Assembly (NCBI GenBank): GCA_001692895.1
Contig: KV748226.1
Coordinates: 1,242,329-1,306,328 of the forward strand
Direction of reading: 5' to 3'
Length of the DNA stretch: 64,000 nucleotides
Source: Cenococcum geophilum 1.58
Taxonomy: Eukaryota > Ascomycota > Dothideomycetes > Gloniales > Gloniaceae
The notes below the pieces were generated by a model. That model did not search any database. It was not told where the DNA came from and worked only from the letters and a program-made list of their open reading frames with translations. Of the stretch, positions 44,250 to 54,855 are shown piece by piece. The translations under genes and the position numbers were made by a program. Every line of letters starts with the position of its first letter. Position 1 is the stretch's first letter.

Positions 44250-45353
44250 TCATTTTCAGATCTCATTTTCAGGTTGACACAATCCGTATCTTTGATCGTC
44301 TTCGTTGGCAATTCGAAACGGGTATTGAGAGAAGGCGGGTTACTGAAACCTCGTAGTCGTATTTCGATCAAATTCGGTGCCACGCCGAAAAGAATCACCA
44401 AGCCAGACAGGAACTGAGCAGCGGTTCTTGCGGAGAGTCTGGTTGTGTTTCTCGGCGCTCAATGTAATGTTGGCGATTAGTCGAGGAATGGCTTGGACCG
44501 CGATGATCGTGGCTGCTACGAGGACCAGGAGTGAAGTGACGGTCGAAGTGGATGGATATGTTGGAGCGTAGCATGGAACTTCTCGAGGACAGACGTCGTT
44601 TGGGAGGATGAACGAGGTGACGGGTTATCATTGCCACCGGCAAGAAAGTCGTCACTGCAATGGAAGAACGACCACTGAGCCGTGAGGGTCTGCAGAGCAT
44701 GTGTCCATAGGTACAGCCGTTCGATATCTTGACCCATCGTTAGCACCTCTTAGGAACAAAGGAAAGGACTCATTCTCACCTTTGCTCCTATTCCGGTGAG
44801 TGCGCCTACTCCGACTATTACAATAACGGACGGTAGTGCAGAAGGGAGTGGAGGCTCTGGTAGAAAGATCTTCAGCGGCAAGAAACTCGTAGCCATGCCA
44901 GCAAAGAAGGGCACAGCTGATTAGGCTTTGACTACAGACTTAGAAGAAAACGTACCATTCAAAGGACCAAGACCATCACCCGTTTCGTCTTTACACATCT
45001 CCGCTGGTCCGGCCAACCCATCTGGAGGAACCAAGCTGTGCAACCTTTAAACCAGGACGCCAACTATTGAACTTGGGTAGCGAATCTGGCTTTGTTCCTA
45101 AGACCATCCGATCCTACCTCTCTTCGGAAACCCACCTTCCGGCCTTTGAGTTTTGTTACGAACATGGAAGAAATGTGTACCATCCGAAGAAGTAGTTGGG
45201 CCAAGTTCTAGGGCGGGCTGTAGATTGGACACGGTGCTCTCTGTCTTGCTGAAAAATCTCTTGAATACTTGATAGAATCTTTAGAACTACCGAGTGTGTC
45301 TCAGGATTGTCGAAGTGACGGTGGTGGTTGTACTCTAGTTTATGCTTGCCCAC
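44250..45353 (-). pseudogene. Putative membrane protein gene, fragmentary
   Basis: Minus-strand pieces suggest a decayed multi-exon gene of unknown family. A possible start is MGKHKLEYNHHRHFDNP (45353). A hydrophobic exon reads FFAGMATSFLPLKIFLPEPP and then PSVIVIVGVGALTGIGAK before a GTGAGA donor (about 44,780-44,920). DIERLYLWTHALQTLTAQWS follows (about 44,730). TSLLVLVAATIIAVQAIPRL (about 44,530) is another candidate membrane segment, and LFGVAPNLIEIRLRGF lies near 44,370. These lie in different frames and the splice model does not close. I recognise no domain; it could be a real gene with introns I cannot resolve. Confidence 0.3.
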
Positions 45354-45539
45354 TCCAATGTCTTGAGCTCATTTAATCAGTAGCTGCTTGTCAGCTTCGC
45401 ACCAACCAAACGACAATGGAGCGCGACTCGACTCCAAAGTCCCTGTAGGAATCCACCCTATCGATGACATCCAGGCATATACTGACAAGGCCAGCCAACC
45501 CCGCGATTCCACTAGCTACTCTCGAAAAGGCTGTGGAGG

Positions 45540-45862
45540 GCAAGCGCGGCTGATGCCTAGGAGCTTCGTAGAGAGCCTCTAGCAGAGCTTCGGGGTCGCA
45601 GCTCGGCGTGGTCACGGAAATACTCGGCGTGGTCAGAACTTTGAGTTTAACTTTCTGACCATGCGCAGCTTCTAGCAGAGCTTCTGGTAGAGCCTTTGGT
45701 AGAGCCTCTGACTCAGTTTTGGCGCGTGCTGTATTTAATTGAGAGTCTACTAATCTATAATAATTCTAGCTTGAAGCTAGACTCTATAATTAATTTCTCT
45801 AGCTACCAAAGCTCTACACGGAGCTCTAGCGGAGCTTTACACGGAGCTTTTTATCTACTATA
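45540..45862. repeat. Hairpin array related to the one inside the hAT-like element
   Basis: The left arm has AGAGCCTCTAGCAGAGCTTC-type units (45,565-45,710). The right arm has AGCTCTACACGGAGCTCTAG-type units in the opposite sense (45,808-45,862). An AT-rich spacer containing TCTAGCTTGAAGCTAGA separates them. The unit resembles that at 13611-14175. Confidence 0.65.
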
Positions 45863-46742
45863 ATGTCTACATAAATCGGTTTAACCCAATTTTTACCGGG
45901 TCGGGTCACATTTTTAATGGGTTGAGTCTGACCAGGTCAGGACCATCAACGGGTTTAGACTCACCCGCCAAGAACCTCGGTGGGTATTACCTCACTCATT
46001 GTGACGTCTAGTTCCTATATATATTAGCGTTAGGCTATATAAAACCATTAAGCCTCAATCGGCAGGAGATTGATGTCGAAATAAACGAAACTTTGAGGTG
46101 GATTTTGTATTAACCGCCTTTTGAAACCTAACCTAACCGTTGACATTACTGCCTGACGACAGAAGATGTTGCAGAGGAACGATGGCTCGGTTTGATAAGC
46201 CCTAATACTTGAGGTAATCCTTGCTGCCTTTGCACAATGGCCCATAATTTAAGGAGATTTGGGTAAAATGTTTTCGGCATAGGTCGACGAAGGAGATGAG
46301 CCTTACCATGGCATGTCAAGCGTGCTCCTACTAGCAAATACGTTCAAATGTCGGAAGAATTATCATGCCTCGTGATCTGCGTGCTACCAAATCCCCTAAT
46401 AGGGTATAGCTTCCCCATATCAACATGCAGGCAACCACAGCCCGCAAGGTACTTAAACTTCCTCAACCTCAGTGTCACACCTCTCCCCTGCTAGACATCC
46501 CACAAATTTTCTTCCTTACACTGCTTGGAACCCCTAGCTCTTTCCATCATGGAACTCAGCAAAGCTTCTGAGCCCCACAAAGCTTTTAAGTCGCCCGACA
46601 CTCTAAGCAAACCACCTCTCCCGACTTCTTGTCCAACTGTAAGAGCTTTAACTTGCCTGTGCACTAAAAGGGACACTGTCTAACCGTCTAACAGTGCAAA
46701 GATATCCATATCATTGGATATAAGCGAGTTCCCCTCAGTCAA
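45863..46742. other. Intergenic region
   Basis: A GGGTCGGGTC/GGGTTGAGTC-rich patch at 45,880-45,980 looks like the end of a transposon. From 46,040 on the sequence is ordinary. Small ORFs on both strands (60-65 codons) have no recognisable domain. ATGGAACTCAGC at 46,550 followed by a GTAAGA donor (about 46,638) could be a first exon of the coiled-coil gene, but the phase does not match the ORF at 46,743. Confidence 0.35.
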
Positions 46743-47168
46743 GACGATGATGTTCCAACACTTGCCCGAAATACTCTAAACACCGCCATCGACGCTGCGG
46801 TGTTAGACCAAACTGGAGAGCCCGCGGCATTCGGGAACCCATTGGGTCTACAGCTTCTTAAGGAAAGAGATAGCTTGGGTTCAAGACTAGATCGGATGGA
46901 GGCACAGCTTGTTGCACAAAATGAAGAGATTGCGGCAAACAAGAAAGAGATAGGGGCACACAAGGAAAAGTTCGCAGAACTGGAGGAAGGGATTGTTGCA
47001 CTGGAGGAAGAAGTTGCGCGTCTCAAGTTAGAGAATATCGTACTTCAGGAGGGGGCGGGTCAGTCTGAGAGGCGCATTCAATTTCTCTGCGCGAACAGCA
47101 AGGAATATATCCAGTCGCGCCACGAGTTCCTCGACAGGTATAAAGAAAGAATGGGCGGTCTCAATTAG
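46743..47168 (+). CDS. Coiled-coil protein of unknown function, 5' end unresolved
   Basis: An open frame begins after a CCCCTCAG acceptor-like site at about 46,738 and reads DDDVPTLARNTLNTAIDAAV, then an ATG-independent run through LLKERDSLGSRLDRMEAQL. Residues about 35-110 are strongly heptad-like and charged (EEIAANKKEIGAHKEKFAEL and onwards), so a long coiled coil is expected. It ends SRHEFLDRYKERMGGLN. The first in-frame ATG (46800) would give 122 residues. The residues before it look coding in composition, so an upstream exon is likely. No enzymatic domain is visible. It lacks RIP stops. It could be a gene of its own or the surviving part of a longer one. Confidence 0.45.
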   Translation, partial: DDDVPTLARNTLNTAIDAAVLDQTGEPAAFGNPLGLQLLKERDSLGSRLDRMEAQLVAQNEEIAANKKEIGAHKEKFAELEEGIVALEEEVARLKLENIVLQEGAGQSERRIQFLCANSKEYIQSRHEFLDRYKERMGGLN

Positions 47169-47205
47169 AGTAGGAAGGCGTGCTGCTGTCACTAACACTG
47201 GCCTC

Positions 47206-47409
47206 TTGTTGACCTGGAGCATGTCTGCCCGGTGGCTTGACTGTATCAAGACTAGATTTGAATCCTTCGTAGACTTCAATCCTGTTGCCTACCTTGCTGC
47301 CTACCTACCCAGTGTATATATAGAAGCCCTAGAGCCACCGTTAATGGACAGACATCTCAACCAGGATCTCCCCTTTGAGAGGTATCTAGGGGTCTTTGCA
47401 CTAAAATGA
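47206..47409 (+). CDS. Small hypothetical ORF, 67 codons
   Basis: It lies 37 bp after the coiled-coil stop on the same strand and reads MSARWLDCIKTRFESFVDFN. It may be a downstream exon or chance. No domain is recognised. Confidence 0.15.
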   Translation: MLTWSMSARWLDCIKTRFESFVDFNPVAYLAAYLPSVYIEALEPPLMDRHLNQDLPFERYLGVFALK

Positions 47410-47889
47410 ATACTTCGCTTAGACTACAGATCTTCTGAAGTTGGATACAGTAAAGACGCTTCATTAAAGAAACAGGGGTTTATAAAGCTCATTCTTGCAA
47501 TCACAAGGATTTGATATACAGCAGTATTTTCTCAATAGGTAATTATCCGAATTAGCGCTTCAGGATTCCAATCAGTCGGGAAGCTCTGCTTCGTTCCAGT
47601 CTTGCCTAGGCGGGGCGAGGAAAGTGACAGCAATAGCCTGCATAATTTGCACACACACCAGAGGACGGTCGACTGATATCGAAATTTGCTACTAGTAACG
47701 TGGTGATTTAAGATTGCAGGCAGTGCGACTCTCGAGCGGACGCCGGCCGCAACTTCATCCGGTGGTTAACAGACACATCTAGGTGATACGGCGATATTGT
47801 GATACGCAGAAGTGAGCCGGATAGCCATCAAACGGTTCCATGCCTAACCGTATTAACCTCAGATATCATTATCCAACCCTTCTACAGTC
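47410..47889. other. Intergenic region downstream of the TRIP4-like gene
   Basis: About 480 bp of ordinary composition. I see no ORF, tRNA or repeat. It should contain the 3' end of the minus-strand TRIP4-like transcript. Confidence 0.35.
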
Positions 47890-49455
47890 TTAGTCTTCCG
47901 CCCGACCGCCATAGACGCCGCCATCCAAGATCCATTGCTCATTGTCGCCATTGTCATCCTGCACTCTTCGCCACGTCTGCTTCTTCTCCCTCTCAGCCCC
48001 CTTCCCTTTCGGATCAATCTTTGCAACAGGCCTGATCAAGGACCCTAGTAAGGGATTCCGACTAAACGCACCACCTCCAGTCTTTGAAGCCTCCGCGTCT
48101 TGCGGCTGGCTGCCAAAGTTCTCATCCTCACTCTCAGGCGTTTTCGGTCTTTCAGCCGCCGCCATACGCCTCACGACCTTGCCTCCTACAAGGTCAATCG
48201 ACGCAACAACTTTTCTCTTCTCATACTCCGGCCGCGCATTCCATTCTTGCTCTCGTAGCACCTTCTGTTGCCGCTTTAACTGCAACGCGCGCTCCTGAGG
48301 ACTCGCCCACATGCTCTGTCCTGCTGTTGGGGTCTCAAAATCCGCAGCTTCGTCGTGAACTCGAGTTCTACGCGCATTCTGTGCTTGAAACGTCAGAAGC
48401 TTGTCGCGATGCTGTTTCGCAGCCACTAGTTTCTCGGTCTCAGAGTCCGATGTTGGAGCAGAGGAGAGGGGAGTAGATTGCGAAGTAAAAGGCCGCGGAG
48501 CCTTAGAAATCTCCGCCCGCTTCTGGCTGGCGTTGTTTACGGCCATCTTCTCTTTCCCGCGCTCTTCGCGTAGAATGCGGACCATTGACTGTATCTCGCC
48601 TGCACTTAGTAGCGGGCGAGAGCAAAACGTGCAAGGCCCCAGACCTTCCTTAACGCAGATAATTTTGCCGCAGTTGAGGCAATTGGGTGCAGCCTCAAGG
48701 AGTGGGTGACGGGTGGCCATGCAGTTGCAACGACGCTTGGAATTATCTTGTGAAGAAGAGAGGCTCGGGTTTGTCTGGATCTCCAGGGCGCGGATGGCAG
48801 AATCCAAATCATTGATTATAGAGGATGCCCCGTGCATGGAGGTTCCGCCCGATATATTAATTTTAGCCTTGGCTTTTAGGGCCGGTGATGCAGTCCTAGA
48901 TGCATTTCGAGAGGGTATAGCATCAGATATTAGCAGGCCCGCAGCAGACGGTGGCGGTTTTGGACTAGGTATAGGGCTACTTGAAGTGGAGCTTGGTTGC
49001 TCTAATGGAACTTGTAACGCATCCGGCTTTTCGTGCAATGCTAATGCATTTGCCTTATGAGACTTTGAGCTCCCCGCGACGTAGTCTTCCTCATCCTTCT
49101 TGACATATCCACCTGAAGTATCACCATAATTATCGGGCCGGCGAGGTTCCGGAAGTTTACCTAGCCCACCGACTCTCTTCTTGCGCTGTTTCGGTTTAGG
49201 AACCCCGGACAAGTTATTTGAAGGCTCACTCTGCTCGCTCGGCATAGATTGCTTGGGTGGCGCACCCTTGAGACGGTCATTGAAAGATGTGATGAACTCT
49301 AGAGCTTGGGGCTCGTCTCCGAGAAGGTTTTGGAGTTCTTCTGCAGCTATGTGCCTAGGCAAACTAGCTGTGTGCGCGACTAACTGCTTAGCTGAATCCT
49401 CGTCAATGCCTAGAAGGCGGGATAGCTGGGGCACCGCCCAGCTTGCCAAATCCAT
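47890..49455 (-). CDS. TRIP4/ASC-1-like zinc-finger protein (Rqt4 homologue)
   Basis: This is an intact protein of 521 residues if it starts at MDLASWAVPQLSRLLGIDED (ATG at 49455). The open frame continues upstream to 49542, but the family begins at this helical N-terminus, so I choose the downstream ATG. Residues 1-65 form a CUE-like helical segment. A basic, PxxP-rich linker follows (KPKQRKKRVGG near 88). At about 243-280 lies the C2HC5 zinc finger: CNC, H, CLNCGKIIC and GPCTFC. The C-terminal half is charged and disordered-looking. In animals TRIP4 is part of the ASC-1 complex. In yeast the homologue Rqt4 (YKR023W) belongs to the RQC-trigger complex that splits collided ribosomes with Slh1 and Rqt3. 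Its role here is inferred from family. It is transcribed divergently from the cyclophilin gene. Confidence 0.85.
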   Translation of the reverse strand: MDLASWAVPQLSRLLGIDEDSAKQLVAHTASLPRHIAAEELQNLLGDEPQALEFITSFNDRLKGAPPKQSMPSEQSEPSNNLSGVPKPKQRKKRVGGLGKLPEPRRPDNYGDTSGGYVKKDEEDYVAGSSKSHKANALALHEKPDALQVPLEQPSSTSSSPIPSPKPPPSAAGLLISDAIPSRNASRTASPALKAKAKINISGGTSMHGASSIINDLDSAIRALEIQTNPSLSSSQDNSKRRCNCMATRHPLLEAAPNCLNCGKIICVKEGLGPCTFCSRPLLSAGEIQSMVRILREERGKEKMAVNNASQKRAEISKAPRPFTSQSTPLSSAPTSDSETEKLVAAKQHRDKLLTFQAQNARRTRVHDEAADFETPTAGQSMWASPQERALQLKRQQKVLREQEWNARPEYEKRKVVASIDLVGGKVVRRMAAAERPKTPESEDENFGSQPQDAEASKTGGGAFSRNPLLGSLIRPVAKIDPKGKGAEREKKQTWRRVQDDNGDNEQWILDGGVYGGRAED

Positions 49456-49898
49456 GATACCCACTAGGGCACGAATGGATGTTATAGAGGGCTTGTTACG
49501 GGCAAATTTAAGCTTTCTGACTATTAGCCCCAGTTGAAGCAAAGGTATTGAAGAGAAAACAACGAAGGCGGATGGCGGGCTTGATGTCGAGGGGAGCTTC
49601 TATTCTGCAGAAAGCATCACTTACTACGGTATCAGGCATAAGTTTCGTTAGTATGCGTGGAGCTTGGCAAAAGGATTCCTTTTTTCTTATTGGCTACTTT
49701 AAAAGATTATCGCGCATCGTTGGTCAGGTGGCCTGTCTTATCCTTGTCGATGGTGTACAAACGAAACTTAATTATGCCTGATACCGTAGTAATAGGTAGT
49801 GCCCGCGTCTACCCGATGTCGCCAAGAAATTGGTTTTCCGAGAGATCTCCAATACTCTTAGCCTATACGTCTCTTTTGTCATAAAGACGCAACACAAC
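49456..49898. promoter_or_regulatory. Shared intergenic region between divergent TRIP4-like and cyclophilin genes
   Basis: About 440 bp separate the two start codons, so both promoters must lie here. No TATA box or known operator is evident. A 77-codon plus-strand ORF has no recognisable domain. Confidence 0.45.
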
Positions 49899-50436
49899 AT
49901 GGCTACAGACGTTGCCCTCGAGACCACCATAGTAAGACCAGTTACTCTATTCCGTCTCTATCTCACTCACAACTCTGCAGGGTACGATAACCGTCGAACT
50001 CTACAACAACCACGCGCCGAAAACCTGCGAGAACTTCACAACACTTGCCCAACGCGGCTACTACAACGGCATAATCTTCCATCGCATAATTCCAAACTTC
50101 ATGGTTCAAACGGGCGATCCGACTGGCACCGGCCGTGGCGGCTCCTCTATTTACGGTGACAAATTCGAAGACGAGATTCACCCAGAATTGAAACATACCG
50201 GAGCCGGCATCCTAAGCATGGCAAATAGTGGACCAAACACGAACGGGAGCCAATTCTTCATTACGCTGGCGCCCACACCGTGGCTGGATGGGAAGCACAC
50301 TATTTTTGGGAGGGTGAAGGGGGGTATTAGGGTGCTGCAGCGGATGGGGTTAGTAAAGACTGGAGCGGAGGATAGGCCGACAGAGGAGGTGAAGATTGTA
50401 AAAGCTAGGATTGTAGAACAAGAAGAGCAAATATGA
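49899..50436 (+). CDS. Peptidyl-prolyl cis-trans isomerase, PPIL1-type cyclophilin
   Basis: There are two exons: 49899-49931 (ATGGCTACAGACGTTGCC, 11 codons), a 49-bp intron 49932-49980 (GTAAGA...CTGCAG), and 49981-50436. The product has 162 residues, close to the roughly 160-166 of this family. It opens [20 protein letters not shown]. It contains [19 protein letters not shown] with the catalytic Arg, then [16 protein letters not shown] and [12 protein letters not shown]. Active-site R, F, Q, F, W and H positions are all present. PPIL1-type cyclophilins catalyse proline isomerisation and sit in activated spliceosomes through SKIP/Prp45. The spliceosome role is known for the family, not shown here. 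No targeting signal is visible; it should be nuclear or cytosolic. It is intact and among the most reliable genes of the window. Confidence 0.92.
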
Positions 50437-50796
50437 TTGTGTACGGATGGCATGACCAGTGGCTAGAACCCCATGCCGATATCTAAGAAGAGGTTGCACC
50501 GCCAATTAGCAGCTTTTTGGACTGGAAGCTGTGGACGGAGCTTGGCGATCTATCAGATTCAGATAGATAAATGAGCACCGAGTCAGCATGAAAGATCGAC
50601 GGCCAGAATAGCCATGAAGATTAGGAGGTTCAAGGAACAGTGTTTCTGAAGAGAGTAGTGCACATGAATGTCCTTGAATTACTCGAGGTGATATTATCAT
50701 TATCTCTTAACGTGAGTTTACCAAAAATTTGATCATACAATTTGAAAATCGCTGAAGCAGAAAAAAGTATCATCCAAAAATCTCCACCCCTTCATA
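50437..50796. other. Intergenic region between convergent cyclophilin and dehydrogenase remnant
   Basis: About 360 bp of AT-richer sequence with no convincing ORF. It contains the cyclophilin 3' end. Nothing else is seen. Confidence 0.35.
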
Positions 50797-52123
50797 TTAC
50801 AATGGTCCATTTGGATGTATCAAGACCTTGGTATATCCGTCTATCCTCTTGTCAAACTTCTCGTATGCTCCCGGCGCATTGTCAATGTTAATCTCATGAG
50901 AAACAACAAATGATGGCTTAACCCTCCCTGAAATGATCAAGCCTCTCAAATAGCGGTTTTAGGATTTGACATTGCACTAGCCCGCACTCAGGGAGAGGCC
51001 CTTTTGAAAGATTTCAGCAATAACCCTAACCTCGAAGAATATGCAACACACCTTCTCGAACAACTTCCCAAAAGATATCAGTATCTGGCCTTCTTTACTC
51101 TGCGCGTCTGGGGCGCCGGGGTCCGCCGGCACATAACCCTGGAATTCCCAGCCCCCCAGTCAGACACGTTATCTTAATTGATCAAGTACAACATTCGGCT
51201 TCTCTTTACTTCCCGAAGAATCTACGGCTTGATAACCCACCGCATCGACCGCCCGATCAATCGTCCCGTCATTCATCTTGATGATTTGATCCACAGAATC
51301 ACTCTTCGTAAAATCCACCGGCATACACCTAATTTCCTTCGCTTCCTTCAACCGCTCCGGCACCTTGTTCACGACAAATATTCTGTTCGCATCGCGGATG
51401 ACAGCACTATACGCCGCCATCAACCCAACGGGCCTCGCTCCAAACACTGCCACGCTCTCTCCGGGCCCGAACCCAGCCAGCACCAGCCCATGCCAACCTG
51501 TTGGGAAAATATTCGCCAGTAGCGCAAAATACGCCTCGTGCTCCTTTTCCCTCCGGTAGCTTCAGCGCATTGAATGCCACATACGGGACACGCAAATACT
51601 GCTCCCGCCCACCCTGATACGGGCCCGTGGCCACACAACCGTACGCACCGCCTGCGAAGCCCGGGTTCACTCCCGTGCAGAAGGCCGTGCGGCCCTCCTC
51701 ACAGTTACGGCAGCGTCCATCGGCAACATTGAATGGAAGCACAATGCGGTCGCCTTTTTGAGGAGGGTTACTCCTGGTCCAGTTTCAATCACAACACCTG
51801 CTTCAGCGGCGGTGCGGTCCTGGTACATATGGAGGTCGGAGCCGCAGATTGCTGTGGTGGTTAGCATTGGTCAGCGTCTAGATGTTTACGAGAATTGGCG
51901 AAGGGAAGAGAAAGAGACTACCGGCTGTTGTGACTTTGATGATTGCATCATTCGGATGCTGGATCGTCGGCGCTTCAATCTCCTTCACAGAGACCCTGAT
52001 AGGACCTTCGTAATGTACAGCTTTCGTCTTGCTTGGACTTATTTTCGCATTCGAATTACCTGTATCTCCTGATGTCCCGTTAACATTAGGTTCGAGGGGA
52101 GGTAGAACATTGGCGTCTCCCAA
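50797..52123 (-). pseudogene. Zinc-dependent alcohol/formaldehyde dehydrogenase pseudogene
   Basis: Exon 1 (52123-51922) starts MGDANVLPPLEPNVNG and runs to IIKVTTAG. The intron is 51921-51852 (GTAGTC...CACCACAG). Exon 2 continues ICGSDLHMYQDRTAAEAGVV. It then jumps to the downstream residues of GSGVTLLKK, so the GHE zinc-ligand block (normally GHENMGxVEEIG) is deleted. A one-base loss after TLLKK shifts frame into LPFNVADGRCRNCEEGR (structural zinc Cys cluster). Another shift occurs after ALKLPEG, before EAYFALLANIFPTGWHG. The coenzyme motif reads FGARPVG, not GAGPVG. A late TAG interrupts before CNV. The end DKRIDGYTKVLIHPNGPL is normal. The type is glutathione-independent formaldehyde dehydrogenase-like. 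Without the catalytic zinc site it cannot work. Confidence 0.85.
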
Positions 52124-52183
52124 TCACACTTTTAACTGAAATCCAGTTATTGCTATTTCCTTTCACTTTTTTTCTCTTATGCG

Positions 52184-52481
52184 TTAACTGCTACCCGGAG
52201 ACTGCGGTATGATGTAGGGGAGTCTGAGGCTGGTTGAATATTTTTGGATGGAATATGACAGCGGCATACTCTGGGGTAGCGTCAGGAGGCTGTAGATCAT
52301 TGTGGAGTGCAGCTTTCGGCAGGGGGGATGGCAAGGATATTGATTTGCCATATTTGATGCAGGCTCCATAACATCCCTGGCGGTCATCGGCGTCCGTCGA
52401 AGGCCTTAGCCAAACATAGACAGACTCCGTTGGATTATCCGGAGACTCTTCCGTTTCTATGATATTTCTTGGGAAGCCCAC
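52184..52481 (-). CDS. Hypothetical ORF of unknown family, 5' end unresolved
   Basis: An open minus-strand frame of about 98 codons runs from FPRNIIETEESPDNPTES through RPSTDADDRQGCYGACIKYG to HHTAVSG. There is no ATG at the 5' end; the frame continues upstream to a TAG within a GTTCGGTAGCT triplicate (about 52,505-52,545). An upstream exon is therefore needed or the gene is broken. The composition looks coding. I do not recognise the family. Confidence 0.3.
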
Positions 52482-52933
52482 AATCAGGTATTCGAGACGC
52501 CGTGACAGCTACCGAACAGCTACCGAACAGTTACGGAACAGTATTCGAATAGCTATCATCAAACCACCGGAAGACCTGTGACGCAATGCGTCTGACATTA
52601 TCCTTCTCGACTCTTGTCTGTAAAGTCTATCAGAAAATACACATTTTATGAAGGAGAGTTAGCTCTACCACGATACCAATGTGAGAACATTGTTCAATGG
52701 AGCCAAAATCTAAGCACGTACAGTCTGTTGAACACTACCTAAAAACCTCGTTCTAAATAATTTCTCCTCTAGGGCCTTAAGCATAATTCCTCAAGCATCT
52801 AAATAAGGAGAGTCTATATAGAAGACAAAAGAGTGCTGCATCTCCGTCCTGTGCCATACAATCTCCTTTTCTCCCGCATCACTTCCACCTCTTCAATTAG
52901 CCCATAATCATTCGTCTTATTCGCTCACTCCCC
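52482..52933. other. Intergenic region with a short 11-bp repeat
   Basis: ACAGCTACCGA-type units occur three to four times at 52,505-52,545, ending in ACGGAACAG. The rest shows no gene or repeat I can support. Confidence 0.35.
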
Positions 52934-53685
52934 CTACAGAACAGCTTCAATTTTCACTTGATTCCAATCCTTCTCCTCCATCTCTTTCTCCGCCATCTGT
53001 CTTCCTATCCCTGCATCCAAAACTCTCGCCAACGGCCTATAATTCTCCTCCTCAATCTTTGCCAAAACACTCTCCCCGCCAACCTTCTCCCCCATCCCAA
53101 ACAGCTCCTGAAAACACATAATCAACGGCCGCCACTTCCCCGGATCCACCCGGTTCGCAAACCCCTCACATGTGTCTTCAACACCCTCACATCCAACGCC
53201 ACGACCCCCAACCCGGCCTCCGCCCCCGGCATAAACTCATACACGCCCACAAGCTCGCACTCCATCTGCGCTGCACACTCCCCCACCCTCGACGGCGCAA
53301 CGACCTCACTCGCAACAGCCGTCAGACCAGCCCGGGCAAACTTATCCGCCACATACTCGTACCCGTTCGCGCGCTTGAAGCCGCCGTACATGCCACGCTG
53401 TGCGGCCATCGCCTCGCGGTTGCCCGTCGTGCGTGCGAGGCGATTCACGGCCGGCGCGAGGTCTGCGGAGGGCAGATTCAGCACGCATTCGCGCGTGCGG
53501 GTGAGATTGATGACGGTTTGGGAGACCCTGCCGAGGCCGAGCATGCAGCGGTTGCCGAGCCACCACGCGGACGACATAGGGGCGATGTTGGTTGTGCCGT
53601 CGGGATTCGTGGTTGATATGAGGACAACGGGAGTGCCCCAGTAGAATATGGCCGGGGAGATGGTTGTGTGGGTGTTGGCGGCCAT
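52934..53685 (-). pseudogene. Flavin-reductase-like (FMN-binding split barrel) protein with one frameshift
   Basis: The start is ATG at 53685 (MAANTHTTISPAIFYWGTPV); a longer frame upstream to 53988 looks like untranslated leader. The N-terminal part carries the split-barrel features LISTTNPDGTTNIAPMSS, WWLGNRCMLGL and ECVLNLPSADLAPAVNRL of the DIM6/NTAB flavin reductase family. Frame 1 ends in nonsense after RVLKTHV (about 53,165). The expected C-terminus NRVDPGKWRPLIMCFQELFG continues one frame over, down to the stop at 52934. Joining them needs a single-base change, so this is one recent frameshift, or a sequencing error. Such proteins bind FMN and reduce flavins or have unknown oxidoreductase roles. 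Without the C-terminus the protein would be about 190 residues. It may still fold. Confidence 0.75.
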
Positions 53686-54855
53686 TGTGGTAGGAGTCGT
53701 TGGTTTCGAGGACGATAATAATAACGAGAATGGTGAAGCGTTAGAGGCAATGTATAGAGATTGATAATATGCAATGGGAGTCCTTAGATGCTGAGGACCT
53801 GAATCCGCGAGTGCTGAGGCTCCATTTATACCCAAGCTGCCATGTATTTGCGCTGCCAGCTCGAAATCGTATCTTAAAGCTTGTACCTCTCTTACCACCA
53901 AGCTCACCCAGGCTATACCACAAGTGAGAGATCCAAGACTACCAAATGCTCTGAAAGTGCCCAATCGCGGCGCTCCAACGCTACCCACAGCCCTCTCGAT
54001 GTCTTCAGAAGAGTCATACTTCTATCCCGTCAACCGGAATTTGAGGCTATATATTGTCCTGGTCTTTTTGGTGCCAATTAGTGGTCAACATATCCATTCC
54101 CATCAACTTCCGCATCATCTCCGGATCTCCTTTTATAATCTTTAACTCCTCGGAAGTATCAAAGCCACAATGAATCCGCGATTACTCAGGCATGCCCAAC
54201 AGTTAAGACATGAGGAATGCACTTCCCAGGCTGACATGATGGCAGTGGAACGTTTTGGTAGGCTGAAACAAAACGCTAAGCGCTGATTGGTCATATCCAA
54301 AGCAACACCTGATCCCGCCTCCCTGACCACTTTTATGCTCCACGAAGAGTAATTACTCCCAGAAAATACAGCCATTAATGGCGCTAAAAGTGGGTTTGTG
54401 TTGCTGCCGACTGTGCTGTACACCAATCATCCGCCAATTCACCGGAGGCATCCGCGAAGCCCACCGAGAATCACAGAAGTAAGAACCCGGTAGGAACATC
54501 CATTGAAGAGTCATTTTATTGAAACCAATATCTGTTTGATGCGCCTCTCCGAATTCCCAGATTTATTACCAATCACTATATCTTCTCGCAGCATTTTCGC
54601 ATATATTACCACGATCGCCGCCAGTGGTATAGGAAGGACAAATAAAAGGAAAGAGAAAGCCAAAGGCCACCCATCGCTAAACAGTTCATCTACCGTTAAT
54701 TCACAACTGAGTTACAGAGGAGGGAAGAATCACCGCTTCTTCTCCCATCTCATATGCGAACCTATACAACCTCTAGTTAGAATTTGATGGCATTTATATG
54801 CGTAGTGCTCACCTAGCAAATGCAATGCTCATCTTTGCCAGCCCATGTTCAATAT
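53686..54855. other. Intergenic region
   Basis: This stretch includes the upstream region of the flavin-reductase-like gene. ORFs on both strands below 95 codons, such as 54142-54426, show no domain. No repeat or RNA is recognised. Composition is ordinary. Confidence 0.35.

Noticed and set aside
47890..49542. Upstream start at 49542 for the TRIP4-like protein
   Set aside because: The extra 29 residues do not look like the family N-terminus; MDLASWAVPQL at 49455 fits better.
53686..53988. N-terminal extension of the flavin-reductase-like protein
   Set aside because: The first 101 codons lack conserved features; MAANTHTTISPAIFYWG at 53685 fits the family start.
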